Positions 50,478-59,792 of a stretch of DNA of 64,000 bases are shown in pieces. The notes beneath the pieces are model-generated. The model was not told the origin of the DNA. It did no database searches and saw only the letters and a program-made list of their open reading frames with translations. The stretch comes from UBA472 sp041304605 (GTDB lineage Archaea > Thermoplasmatota > Thermoplasmata > Methanomassiliicoccales > UBA472): positions 16,604 to 80,603 of the forward strand of contig JBFYNB010000001.1 of assembly GCA_041304605.1 (NCBI GenBank), given 5' to 3'. Within the stretch, counting starts at the first letter, position 1. Each line of letters starts with the position of its first letter. A program made the position numbers and the translations under genes.

Positions 50478-52234
50478 TAGTACTCGCCCCTCTCCTTCTG
50501 TTCCCGGTCCAGACGGGAACCGGGCTTGTTTATGCGCGGACGGTTCGTGTCGTTGTCCCTTCTGAAAGTGACGTCCACGTCGGCGAGGAAGGTGTTCATG
50601 CCCTTGCGCATGTCCAACGGGCCCTGGCCCAGGCCTTCCTTGCCCGCGGTCCCGCTGAAGACCATGATGGAATCGGAGACCATGTCCAGGAAGTATATGT
50701 CGTGGTCGACGACCAGGGCGCTGCGCCCTCTCTTCTCCATGACCCTCCGGACCGTCTTGGCGGCCTCCATGCGCTGATTGGAATCTAGGTACGCTGAAGG
50801 CTCGTCAAGGAGGTAGATGTCAGCCTCGCGGGAGAGACAGGAGGCGATGGCCACTCTCTGCAGCTCCCCGCCGGAAAGGTTCATGACGTTCTTCTCCAGG
50901 AGGTTCTTCAACGACAAAGGCCGGGCGATCTCGCTCTGGAAGAAGCCTGACTCGAAGAAGTCCTTCACCGTGGCGTCGAACATCTCTCTCACCGTCCCGT
51001 CAAAATCGGGGCTGATGTACTGCGGCTTGTAGCTGACCCTGAAGCTGGTGTCTATCTTTCCGACGGTGGGCTTCTGGACGCCAGCCAGCACCTTTACGAA
51101 GGTGGTCTTTCCGATGGCGTTAGGTCCCACGACGCCCACGGTCTCCCCTATCTTGATGGACCCCGGCTCCACCTTGAGATGGAACGACGGGTACTGGCAC
51201 TCTATGGTCCCATACTCCAGAAGGTCGAACTGCTCCCAGTTGGAGCGCGGCGGCCGGGACTCGAACACGATCTGGGTGTCCCGGAAGCGCATGTTCTCCT
51301 CCTTGGCGTAGCCGTCCAGATAAACGTTGATGGCCTGGCGGACCTGCCTTGGTTGCGAGTAGATACCGAAGGCGCCCTCGGAACCGAACACCAGATAGAC
51401 GTTCTCCGCTAGGAAATCCAATATGGCCAGGTCATGCTCGATCACGATGACCTGTTTCTCCCTGGCCAATTTCTCAATGATGCGGGCGACCCTGAGCCTC
51501 TGGTATATGTCCAGGTACGAGGAGGGTTCATCGAAGAAGTAGATGTCGGCGTCCTTCATGATGGTGGCGGCTATGGCCACTCTCTGCAGCTCGCCGCCGG
51601 AGAGCTCGGTCATCTGCCTGCCGATGGCCTCGTCCAGGTCTAGAAGCGAAACCGCTTCGTCCATGGACATGCGCCCCTCCACCTTCTTCAGCAGGTCGCG
51701 AACGCCACCTTTGAAAACGCTGGGCAGCTTGTCCACGTACTGCGGCTTGATGGAGGTCCGGACCTTCTTGTCGTAAACTCGTTTCAGATGGTCGTGCATC
51801 TCAGTTCCGGCGAAGTGGGCGAGCACATCGTCCTTGCTGGGCGGTTTTTCGTAGTTGCCCAGGTTCGGTATCTCCTCTCCGGAGAGAAGGCGGAACGAAG
51901 TGCTCTTTCCGATACCGTTGGGGCCGAGTATCCCGGTGACCAAGCCCTCCTTGGGCACTGGCAGTCCGTAGAGGCGGAAGGCGTTCAAACCGTACTGGTG
52001 CACGATGTCCTGACGTATCTCGTCCGGCAGCTGGATGATCTTCAACGCCTCGAAGGGGCATTTGTGAACGCAGATCCCGCAGCCGGCGCACAGCTCCTCC
52101 GAGATGATCGGGCGGTGGTCCTCTCCGATGACGATGGCCTCCACCCCCGTACGTACTTTGGGACAGTATCTCAGGCACTCCTGATTGCACTTCTTGAACT
52201 GACACCTGTCCCGCAGCAGGACCGCTATGCGCAT
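50465..52234 (-). CDS. ABCE1 ribosome-recycling ATPase (Rli1)
   Basis: 589 residues. N-terminal two-cluster ferredoxin domain (CQFKKCNQECLRYCP, CAGCGICVHKCP), then two ABC ATPases: Walker A GPNGIGKST and GPNAIGKTT, signatures ELSGGELQRVAIA and NLSGGELQRVAIA, and Walker B FFDEPSSYLD and LLDEPSAYLD. Splits ribosomes after termination, with Pelota/aRF1. Start ATG at 52234. The plus-strand gene at 50238 converges on it. Confidence 0.97.
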   Translation of the reverse strand: MRIAVLLRDRCQFKKCNQECLRYCPKVRTGVEAIVIGEDHRPIISEELCAGCGICVHKCPFEALKIIQLPDEIRQDIVHQYGLNAFRLYGLPVPKEGLVTGILGPNGIGKSTSFRLLSGEEIPNLGNYEKPPSKDDVLAHFAGTEMHDHLKRVYDKKVRTSIKPQYVDKLPSVFKGGVRDLLKKVEGRMSMDEAVSLLDLDEAIGRQMTELSGGELQRVAIAATIMKDADIYFFDEPSSYLDIYQRLRVARIIEKLAREKQVIVIEHDLAILDFLAENVYLVFGSEGAFGIYSQPRQVRQAINVYLDGYAKEENMRFRDTQIVFESRPPRSNWEQFDLLEYGTIECQYPSFHLKVEPGSIKIGETVGVVGPNAIGKTTFVKVLAGVQKPTVGKIDTSFRVSYKPQYISPDFDGTVREMFDATVKDFFESGFFQSEIARPLSLKNLLEKNVMNLSGGELQRVAIASCLSREADIYLLDEPSAYLDSNQRMEAAKTVRRVMEKRGRSALVVDHDIYFLDMVSDSIMVFSGTAGKEGLGQGPLDMRKGMNTFLADVDVTFRRDNDTNRPRINKPGSRLDREQKERGEYYYSG

Positions 52235-52303
52235 GACCCCACCTAATGAGAGGGGGCATAAAAAATTAATGGACGGACGCCAGCCCCTTTGAGAGGAGGG
52301 CGC

Positions 52304-53149
52304 TCATCCGTCCAGGGTGCGGAATAGCTTTCGCACGCCTTCCACGTACGCTCCCTTCGAGCTCATGATGCTCGACACGTCCGGCTCGTGTTCCAGGACC
52401 GAGGGGTCCAGGGGCAGCTCGTGAACGTGGTCGAACACCGCCTCCGGGATGTATCGCTCGACCTTCTCCCGGTCCGAGGTACCTTGGAACTTGTTCAGCA
52501 CCAGGTCCACCCGGCGCATTCCCAGCTCCCGGGAGAGCTTCTCGATCCTCGCCGCCACCTGCAGCGAGTTGAAGGTCGGCTCCGATACCACCAGCGTTGT
52601 TCCGAAACCTTCGGCCACGGTGCGCCCGAACGGTTCCAGCCCGGCCTGGGCGTCCATGACTATGAGATCATCTTCCCTGGAGTTCAGGAAACGGACCAAG
52701 GCTCCCAGCATCGAGTTCTCGGGGCAGAGGCATCCGGTCGACGCCTGCACCACTCCCCCCATCACCAGCAGGTGCAGGTTCTCCTTTATCCGAACGCCGA
52801 AGCGCTCCGCCACGTCCGACACGTCGGGGTTCAGGCCGATGATACCGCCCCACCCCCCTCCGGGGCGGGCGCCGACCTTCTCCTCCACGTAATCAAGCTC
52901 CTGGGTGATGGGGCGAAGCAGCCCCGCCTTCTCCGGCGGGTATCCCAGCGAGTACGCCAGGTTCTGCTGGGCGTCCTGATCGACCGCCAGAACCCGGCGT
53001 CCGTCCGCCGCCCCCAGCAGACATAGCGCGGCGGAGAGCGTGGTCTTCCCCACGCCCCCCTTCCCGGCCACCAGGATGCGCTGTCCGCCCTGGTTGCCGG
53101 GTCGGCGCCGCAACTGCTTGGCCAGTTCCGACGCCGCTTTCCGGCTCAT
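52304..53149 (-). CDS. cooC: CODH nickel-insertion ATPase CooC
   Basis: 281 residues. Deviant Walker A AGKGGVGKTT (near residues 28-37) and the nickel/zinc pair C-x-C in GCLCPENSM (near 140). MinD-like ATPase that matures the C-cluster of CODH. The first 22 residues form a basic extension not usual in CooC. The ATG overlaps the cooS stop by 4 nt (ATGA), so translation is coupled. Confidence 0.93.
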   Translation of the reverse strand: MSRKAASELAKQLRRRPGNQGGQRILVAGKGGVGKTTLSAALCLLGAADGRRVLAVDQDAQQNLAYSLGYPPEKAGLLRPITQELDYVEEKVGARPGGGWGGIIGLNPDVSDVAERFGVRIKENLHLLVMGGVVQASTGCLCPENSMLGALVRFLNSREDDLIVMDAQAGLEPFGRTVAEGFGTTLVVSEPTFNSLQVAARIEKLSRELGMRRVDLVLNKFQGTSDREKVERYIPEAVFDHVHELPLDPSVLEHEPDVSSIMSSKGAYVEGVRKLFRTLDG

Positions 53150-55086
53150 AGGCCCAGGGCCGCCCTCTTGGTCTCGATGTGGTCGAAGAGTATGGCCGCG
53201 GCCTTCTTCGGGTCAGGCTCCACCCAGAACTTGGCCTTCACCGCCCCGTCCAGGTCCTCCGTGAGCATCTTGATCACGTTGGGCGAACCGCTGATCTTGG
53301 GCATGACCCCCAGCGCCACGCTGATGCCGCTTCCAACGAAGTAGGCGCCGATCGACACGGCCTTGGGCGAGTACCATTCCGGCGCAGCGCCGGCCACTGG
53401 CAGCTGGTCTATGCGCACGCCGGCCAGATTGGCAAGCTCGGCCGCCAGGACCAGTATGCGGGTGTTGTCCACGCAGGAACCCATATGCAGCACCGGCGGA
53501 ATGCCCAGCGAACGACACACGTTGCCCAGGGACTTTCCGGCCAGGTCGGCCGCCTCCGGCTTCATCAGCCCGGCCTCGGCGCAGGCGATGGCAGCGCACC
53601 CGGTCTCCACCACTATGATGTTGCGGCGGATCAGTTCCTTGGCCAGGGTTATGTGCCCGTAGTCCTGCTTGATCTTGGGGTTGTTGCAGCCCACGATGCC
53701 CACGCAGCCCCTGATCTTGCCCTCCAATATCAGGTCCAGCAGGGGCTTGAGCGTTCCTCCCAAGGCGGCCCGCAGGGCCTCCACGGAGAATCCCACCACC
53801 GCGTCCACCGGCTTGTTGGGTATGAACACCCGCTCCGGTACCCGGTTCTTGAAGTTGTCCACGGCTATGGCCACCATGCGCTTGGCCTGCTCGAAGGCGT
53901 TCTCCGGGTTTACCTCGAGATAGTATCCACCGGGGATCTTGGCCTTGGGGGAGGTGGTTATCACCTTGGTGTGGTAGCAGGCCGCGGTGTTGGGCAGGGA
54001 CGGGAATATGCACTGGTAGTCAACGATCATGACCTCCAACGCTCCGGTGGTTATCACCAGCTCTTGGCTCAGATGGTTGCCTGCCTGCGGTACGCCCTTG
54101 CGCATCAGCAGTTCGTTGCCGGTGCAGCATAGCCCCACCAGGTTGATTCCTTTGGCCCCGGCCTCCTCGGCCCTCTTCTTCATCTCTGGAAGGGCGGCCG
54201 CCTTGACCACCATCTCCGAGAGCACCGGGTTGTGCCCGTGCAGGGAGATGTTCACCTGGTCTTGCTTGAGCACGCCCAGGTTGACCCGGCTGTTGCGTAT
54301 GCTCGGCGTCCCGAACAGGATGTCGCTGGCCTCAGTGCCTATCATCGAGCCGCCCCATCCGTCCCCCAGCGAGGCCCTGACCCCCTGGCCCAGGATGTTC
54401 TTGTAATCGGCGCCCACGCCCATGTGCACCATGTGCATGGCCTCCACTATCTCCCGGTCGATGGAGCGAGGCATCAGACCCGCATCGTCCAGCATTTGGA
54501 TGGTGCCTTTGGGCATGCGCTTGGCCATGCTAAGTTGGCCCTTGATCGTCCCGTACTCCTCCAGCATGGCCAAGGCCAGATGCTCGGCCACCTTCTCCAA
54601 TGGGCCGTCGGTGCCTATCCCGTACTCTTTGGCCACGGCCAGGAGCTTGTCCTTGTCCGCGATGCCATACATCGGGGCCTCCCCGCGCGCGGCCAGCAGA
54701 AGGGTCTCCGCCACTTCCCGTCCATGGTCGGAGTGCGCCGCCGCTCCGGTGGATATCTGGTCCAGCAGGTTCCTGGACACGATGAGGTCCGCTCCGGCCC
54801 CGCAAACCCCTCTGCTCTTGGTATCTCCTATGATGCGGCAGGGGCCCATGGCGCAGCGCTGGCAGGAAAGCCCTGATTCGCAGAACTTGCAATGGGGCTG
54901 CTGCTTCTCCAAACGGTCCCAGACCGTCTCCACCCCTTCCAGCATGGTCTTGGTCAGGACCTCCTTCACCGAAGGGTCCATGGCCCTCTCCTCCACCTTG
55001 GCCGGGATCTTATCCGGAGTAGTGTGCTCAGGAGGCGTTCGTATGCATTCCACTGTTATTATCTCCAGCTCTGGATCATCTGACAT
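53146..55086 (-). CDS. cooS: Monofunctional Ni-CO dehydrogenase CooS
   Basis: 646 residues. D/B-cluster cysteines in CKFCESGLSCQRCAMGPC; C-cluster ligands visible as SLHGHNP, LCCTGNE, DYQCIF, VGCNN, ETGCAA and MGSCVDN. Reversible CO oxidation to CO2. No acetyl-CoA synthase, ferredoxin or hydrogenase genes are adjacent, so the electron partner is unknown. ATG at 55086 has AGGTGG 5 nt upstream, favoured over an ATG 18 nt earlier. Confidence 0.95.
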   Translation of the reverse strand: MSDDPELEIITVECIRTPPEHTTPDKIPAKVEERAMDPSVKEVLTKTMLEGVETVWDRLEKQQPHCKFCESGLSCQRCAMGPCRIIGDTKSRGVCGAGADLIVSRNLLDQISTGAAAHSDHGREVAETLLLAARGEAPMYGIADKDKLLAVAKEYGIGTDGPLEKVAEHLALAMLEEYGTIKGQLSMAKRMPKGTIQMLDDAGLMPRSIDREIVEAMHMVHMGVGADYKNILGQGVRASLGDGWGGSMIGTEASDILFGTPSIRNSRVNLGVLKQDQVNISLHGHNPVLSEMVVKAAALPEMKKRAEEAGAKGINLVGLCCTGNELLMRKGVPQAGNHLSQELVITTGALEVMIVDYQCIFPSLPNTAACYHTKVITTSPKAKIPGGYYLEVNPENAFEQAKRMVAIAVDNFKNRVPERVFIPNKPVDAVVGFSVEALRAALGGTLKPLLDLILEGKIRGCVGIVGCNNPKIKQDYGHITLAKELIRRNIIVVETGCAAIACAEAGLMKPEAADLAGKSLGNVCRSLGIPPVLHMGSCVDNTRILVLAAELANLAGVRIDQLPVAGAAPEWYSPKAVSIGAYFVGSGISVALGVMPKISGSPNVIKMLTEDLDGAVKAKFWVEPDPKKAAAILFDHIETKRAALGL

Positions 55087-55141
55087 TGGACCACCTTCCG
55101 CCATCCAAACGATGGTTATGCGAAAAACTTGGTTTCCGGCC

Positions 55142-55150
55142 TATAATAAA
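55142..55150. promoter_or_regulatory. TATA element between cooS and metG
   Basis: TATAATAAA on the plus strand, TTTATTATA on the minus. It fits the cooS start near 55120. For metG a second element, GTTATATTG at about 55173-55181, would give a leaderless start at 55207. Confidence 0.4.
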
Positions 55151-55206
55151 CTGTCCATTTTTCCTCTGACGGCAAGGTTATATTGAACGAACCCATTCCA
55201 CGCCCG

Positions 55207-57426
55207 ATGGAGCGATCCAAGGTATTCATAGGCGTGGCCTGGCCTTACGCCAACAGCGCGATCCACCTGGGGCACGTGGCCGGTTCTTTACTTCCCCCCG
55301 ACATCTTCTCCCGTTATCACAAGATGCGCGGAGACCGCGTGCTCATGGTCTCCGGTTCCGACCAGCACGGAACGCCGGTCACGGTTCGCGCGGACAAGGA
55401 GGGCTCGACCCCGCAGCAGGTGGCCGACCGCTATCACGAGGTGAACAAGAAGGCCATCGAGGACCTGGGCATCGAGTTCTCCCTCTTTACAAAAACTCAC
55501 ACCGAGAACCACGTTCAGGTGGTCCAGGAGATATTCACCAACCTTCTTAACAAGGGGCACCTGGAGCAGAGGGAGACCCTGCAGTACTTCTGCCCCACCT
55601 GCGACAAGTTCCTGCCCGACCGGTACGTGGAAGGGAGATGCGTCAAATGCGGCAACGAGAACAGCCGCAGCGACCAATGCGACAGGTGCGGAACAACGTT
55701 CGAAGTGGGCGAGATAGCCGATCCGATATGCATCACCTGCAAGAGCCGCCCGGAGATGCGAGAGACCAGGCATTACTTCTTCAAGCTCACCGATTTCGAA
55801 CAGCCGCTCCTATCTTACGTTCAGGGGAGCAAGCACTGGCGTTCCAACGTCCAGCTGTTCACCCAGAACTGGCTGGAGTCCGGGCTCAAGGACCGCCCCA
55901 TCACCAGGGACATGTCCTGGGGCGTTCCGGTACCACTTCCCGGATCGGAAGGAAAGGTCATCTACGTCTGGTTCGAGGCGGTCATCGGCTACCTCTCGGC
56001 AAGCAAGGAATGGGCCAAGGCCACCGGGGACCCGGACGCCTGGAAGGAGTTCTGGACCGATCCCTCGGTGAAGGGCTACTACTTCCTGGGCAAGGACAAC
56101 ATCCCGTTCCACACCATCATCTGGCCTTCCATCCTGATGGGCTACGGCGGTCTCAATCTTCCGTACGACGTCCCGGCCAATGAGTTCCTCACGTTCAAGG
56201 GTGAGAAGCTCAGCAAGAGCAAGGGGCCGTCCATCGACATACCGAGCATACTCAAGCAGTTCGACGCGGACCAGCTCAGGTACTATCTGGCCACCAACAT
56301 GCCGGAGGGCAAGGACGCTGACTTCTCCTGGGAGGACTTCGAGACCAAGGTCAACAACGAGCTGGTCGCCACGCTCGGCAACTACTTCCACCGGGTGCTC
56401 AGCTTCACCCATAAGAACTACCGCGAGGTCCCGCCGTCAGCGGACGGGCTGGAGGCCGAGGCGAAGCAGGTGGAGGAGGCCATCGCCATGGCCGTGGCCG
56501 AGGTGGAAACCAACCTCTCGACCTGCCAGTTCAAGAAAGGTCTCAAGGCCATAATGGACCTGGCCCAGTTCGGGAACCGCTTCTTCGATGCCTGCGCCCC
56601 CTGGAGCCTGCTGAAGACCGACCGCGCCAAGTGCGGCGGGGTGCTCCATCTGAACCTGAAGATCGTGCAGGCCTTGGCCGTGCTCGGGTTCCCCTACCTG
56701 CCTTTCACCACCCAGAAGCTGTGGGGATACCTGGCCAACGATGGAGCGCTTGGCGAAGGGTCCTGGGAGCTTATCGGGAAGGACCTGAACGTCGGCCGGG
56801 CGCTTCCCGAGCCGAAACCGCTGTACCGCAAGGTGGAGATCCAGAGGGAGGAATCGGTGTTCTCTGGCTTCGAAGCGTTGGACCTGCGCGTCGGCCTCAT
56901 CGAATCCGTCGGCGATCATCCCAACGCGGACAAGCTGATGGTGCTCAAGGTCAACATCGGCCGCCCGATACAGCTGGTGGCCGGCCTCAAGGCGTTCTAC
57001 AGCAAGGAGGAGCTCACCGGCAAGAAGGTGGTCGTCATTACGAACCTGGCGCCGGCAAAGCTCCGCGGCGTGGAATCGCAGGGCATGGTCCTGGCCGCGG
57101 AGTCCGGGGAGAAGGTCAAGGTGCTCACCCCCGCCGGACCGGCCGAGCCAGGGGACAGGGTCAACAGCGGGATGAGCTCCGGGACCAAGGTCCTCACCTT
57201 CACGGAGTTCCAGGCCTTCACGCTGAGGACCGGGACCGTCCTGAACGACCAGGAGGCCGACCTCGGCAAGAAGGTCAGCGCGGACACCTCCGGTCTCGTT
57301 AAGGCCGCCCAGGCCGCCTTCTTCCTGCCCAAGGAAGGAGCGGACGTGGCGCTGCCTCTATACACCGAAAAGAAGATAAGCATAGGAGTGGACGGAGAAT
57401 TGGACAACGGGGCGAAGGTGAGATGA
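55207..57426 (+). CDS. metG: Methionyl-tRNA synthetase with C-terminal tRNA-binding domain
   Basis: 739 residues. Class I core with VAWPYANSAIHLGHVAG and KLSKSKG; four zinc-knuckle cysteine pairs in the connective region (CPTC, CVKC, CDRC, CITC). Residues about 551-658 are an EMAP/Arc1-type tRNA-binding domain (FEALDLRVGLIESVGDHPNADKL). A further 75 residues follow. ATG at 55207 matches archaeal MetRS starts; a TTG at 55183 is in frame. Overlaps the PHP gene by 4 nt. Confidence 0.95.
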   Translation: MERSKVFIGVAWPYANSAIHLGHVAGSLLPPDIFSRYHKMRGDRVLMVSGSDQHGTPVTVRADKEGSTPQQVADRYHEVNKKAIEDLGIEFSLFTKTHTENHVQVVQEIFTNLLNKGHLEQRETLQYFCPTCDKFLPDRYVEGRCVKCGNENSRSDQCDRCGTTFEVGEIADPICITCKSRPEMRETRHYFFKLTDFEQPLLSYVQGSKHWRSNVQLFTQNWLESGLKDRPITRDMSWGVPVPLPGSEGKVIYVWFEAVIGYLSASKEWAKATGDPDAWKEFWTDPSVKGYYFLGKDNIPFHTIIWPSILMGYGGLNLPYDVPANEFLTFKGEKLSKSKGPSIDIPSILKQFDADQLRYYLATNMPEGKDADFSWEDFETKVNNELVATLGNYFHRVLSFTHKNYREVPPSADGLEAEAKQVEEAIAMAVAEVETNLSTCQFKKGLKAIMDLAQFGNRFFDACAPWSLLKTDRAKCGGVLHLNLKIVQALAVLGFPYLPFTTQKLWGYLANDGALGEGSWELIGKDLNVGRALPEPKPLYRKVEIQREESVFSGFEALDLRVGLIESVGDHPNADKLMVLKVNIGRPIQLVAGLKAFYSKEELTGKKVVVITNLAPAKLRGVESQGMVLAAESGEKVKVLTPAGPAEPGDRVNSGMSSGTKVLTFTEFQAFTLRTGTVLNDQEADLGKKVSADTSGLVKAAQAAFFLPKEGADVALPLYTEKKISIGVDGELDNGAKVR

Positions 57427-58085
57427 AGTTCGACCTGCACGTGCATTCCAGCCATTCCGGCGATTCCAACAACCGGATCGAGGAGGTGCTGGACGCGTGC
57501 GTGAAGAAAGGACTCTCCGGTGTGGCGATCATGGACCACAACTCCCTGGTGGGGTCCCGCTACGCCATTTCCCTCGAACGGGACGATATACTGATAATTC
57601 CGGGCATGGAGATATCCTCCGCCAAGGGACATATTCTGGCCTACAACGTCCAGGAGGAGGTCCCCCGCGAGCTTGAGGTGGCGGAGACCATCGACCTCAT
57701 CCACGACCAGGGGGGCATCGCCGTGGCCGCGCATCCCTACCGCATGTGGTCAGGGTTAGGGGAGAAGGTCACCATGGCCAACGATTTCGATGCCATCGAA
57801 ATTCACAATGGCCGCTCCACCCGTTCCAACAACGAGTCCGCCGCCAAGCTCGCTCTCGAACTATGCAAACCGTTCACCGCCGGTAGCGACTCGCACGAAC
57901 CCTCCACCGTGGGGAGAGCATACTACGAGAGCGCCCAGGATTGTTTTAATGTGGAGGACGTGATAAGAGAGATCCTCCTGGGCACCGGGACCATTGACGG
58001 CAAGAACAGACCCAAATGGGACACCATCTCGTACGGAATGAAGTGCATAACCCAATGGTCCGGCCGTGGCTTCAAGAAGATGTGA
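57423..58085 (+). CDS. PHP-domain metal-dependent phosphoesterase
   Basis: 220 residues. Metal ligands KFDLHVHSSHSGD, AIMDHNS, AAHPYRM and AGSDSHEPS. Similar to small nucleotide or histidinol-phosphate-type phosphatases, substrate unknown. The ATG overlaps the metG stop (ATGA). Unrelated in sequence detail to the PHP protein at 47862, which has a hydrophobic tail. Confidence 0.88.
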   Translation: MKFDLHVHSSHSGDSNNRIEEVLDACVKKGLSGVAIMDHNSLVGSRYAISLERDDILIIPGMEISSAKGHILAYNVQEEVPRELEVAETIDLIHDQGGIAVAAHPYRMWSGLGEKVTMANDFDAIEIHNGRSTRSNNESAAKLALELCKPFTAGSDSHEPSTVGRAYYESAQDCFNVEDVIREILLGTGTIDGKNRPKWDTISYGMKCITQWSGRGFKKM

Positions 58086-58433
58086 TCAGGCGATGATCGG
58101 ACGGACCTTGTTGAGCACATGGTCCTGATCGACGCGTCCGTCTATCAGCATCCCGAGCAGATGTCGCGGGCCAAGGTCCACGACAAGCAGGTTCTTCTCT
58201 TTGAAGCGCAGGGACACGTATCGAAGGTCGTCGTTCATCTCGTGCCCCACCTGCTCCGCGGTTCCGTAGGCCAGCGAGGTTATGGCCGAGTACATGCTGC
58301 GATCGGCCAGCTTCGGCGTGTTGCCCATGACATAATTGCCGGCACGGGAGCAGACATAAGCAGAGACCACGCCCTCGACGGCGGACACCTTCTGCAGCAT
58401 CAGTTCGAAATCCTTCTCTTCCAACCCCCGCAT
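58086..58433 (-). CDS. Roadblock/LC7-domain protein
   Basis: 115 residues. The Roadblock fold is suggested by the opening helix (FELMLQKVSAVEG), VVSAYVCSRAGNYVMGNTPK, YSAITSLAYGTAEQV and NLLVVDLGPRHLLGMLI. Such proteins often regulate small GTPases or pair with gliding/polarity proteins. GTTTTATTCC about 30 nt upstream makes the ATG at 58433 nearly leaderless, so the longer frame to 58496 is not used. Divergent from the HEAT-like gene. Confidence 0.72.
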   Translation of the reverse strand: MRGLEEKDFELMLQKVSAVEGVVSAYVCSRAGNYVMGNTPKLADRSMYSAITSLAYGTAEQVGHEMNDDLRYVSLRFKEKNLLVVDLGPRHLLGMLIDGRVDQDHVLNKVRPIIA

Positions 58434-58510
58434 CTCCCGATAGAAATATGGCAGATGGGAATAAAACCTTTGCCCAATAGGCTTCTGGTGAGGCAAGCGA
58501 TAACAAAAGG

Positions 58511-58518
58511 ATTTATTG
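58511..58518 (+). promoter_or_regulatory. TATA box of the HEAT-like gene (leaderless)
   Basis: ATTTATTG is centred 26 nt before the ATG at 58540 with no ribosome-binding site between. Confidence 0.5.
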
Positions 58519-58539
58519 GACCTATTTCATAATACATAT

Positions 58540-59682
58540 ATGCCTCCGGTCTCGTTGCGCAGCATTCTGCCCATATCCGCCAAGGGAAGGACCGAGGCCG
58601 ATCGTATCGAACCGATCCTCTTGGAATCCCTAGCTTCGCCCTTATCTTTAGAAAGGAAGCGCATGGAGTCCCGGGTCCTCAATGTGGCCAAGGACGAGAC
58701 CGAGGGGATGGTGGCCGTGCTTCTCCGTTACACCGAGGCCAAGAACGAGCACGCCCGGGGGTCCGTACTAAGGCTGCTGGACGAGATATCGTTGACCAGG
58801 GAGGGCAAGGCGGCCATACTGGAGAACCTCTCCCACCCCGATCAGGAGGTGAGGAAGGGTGTACGGACCATGATGGTCCGCATCTGGGGAGAGGGGGCCG
58901 ATTCCTTCGCCACCGATTACGAGCAAACCCTGTTGCTCATGAACCTGGCGCGCAGCCGGGACATCTTCGTTGACGACATAGTCACGCTTGCCGAGCTGGT
59001 CAAGGTGACCCTGCTCGAGGGTGACCGGGACGAGGCTCTGGAGGACATCTCCCTGATCGTCGAGCTCCTAAAGCACCGCTATCGTGCCGTGGAAACGATG
59101 AAGAACTATCTTGCGGACATGCTCAAGATCACTCCGGAGCTTTCCAGACTGGGGATGATGAGCGGGAGGATCGAGGAATCGCTGCGCAGCGCCTCCAAAG
59201 CGAACAAGCAGCGTTCCTTCGATTACACCCAGGACCTCATCGACGAGAAGCTGAGGGAGGTGGAGACAATCGACCAGATGCGATCGCTAGGTGCGTCCAT
59301 CAAGGAGATGCTCACGGAAGCGCCGCACGTTCCTCTCGAACAGCTCAGCGGCATGGACGTCTGGATGTTCGCCCGGCTGAAGGAACTGGTGGCGGAAGGC
59401 ACGAATCTCAATGTCACCGACCGCCGGTCGGAACTTATCGACATGGTCGGGTCCTTCCTGAGCGAGGAGGTCTTCCCTTACCTCCGGGACAAGGCCCAGG
59501 ACAGACTTTCCGCAAGGGACCCCTCGTTGCTTTTCGCCCTGTACACCGCCGGGCTCACCTGCCTGAAGCTACTTCACGATGCGCTTCCCAAGGTGGCCGA
59601 GGAGCTTTACGTGACCTACTTCCGGGATCTGGAAGGTGTCCCGAACGTCGCCGGCATCTCCTGGTCCTCCGCGGTCATGTAA
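58540..59682 (+). CDS. HEAT/ARM-like helical repeat protein, unknown function
   Basis: 380 residues, almost entirely alpha-helical with no membrane segment. Repeat-like pairs appear in the first half (MVAVLLRYTEAKNEHARGSVLRLLDEI; GKAAILENLSHPDQEVRKGVRTMMVRIWG). Probably a scaffold. The ATG at 58540 is 26 nt after the TATA centre, favoured over a TTG at 58516. Lies between the Roadblock gene (divergent) and ftsZ (110 nt downstream). Confidence 0.65.
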   Translation: MPPVSLRSILPISAKGRTEADRIEPILLESLASPLSLERKRMESRVLNVAKDETEGMVAVLLRYTEAKNEHARGSVLRLLDEISLTREGKAAILENLSHPDQEVRKGVRTMMVRIWGEGADSFATDYEQTLLLMNLARSRDIFVDDIVTLAELVKVTLLEGDRDEALEDISLIVELLKHRYRAVETMKNYLADMLKITPELSRLGMMSGRIEESLRSASKANKQRSFDYTQDLIDEKLREVETIDQMRSLGASIKEMLTEAPHVPLEQLSGMDVWMFARLKELVAEGTNLNVTDRRSELIDMVGSFLSEEVFPYLRDKAQDRLSARDPSLLFALYTAGLTCLKLLHDALPKVAEELYVTYFRDLEGVPNVAGISWSSAVM

Positions 59683-59792
59683 GCCTGTCACCGGTTCTCA
59701 CGTCTGACATCCGTCATCCGTTGTCCAGGTCTTTAAAATTCAGTAAAATATAAATTTGCGTTTTTCGTTATAGTAAGCAGAGGGATGCACTT

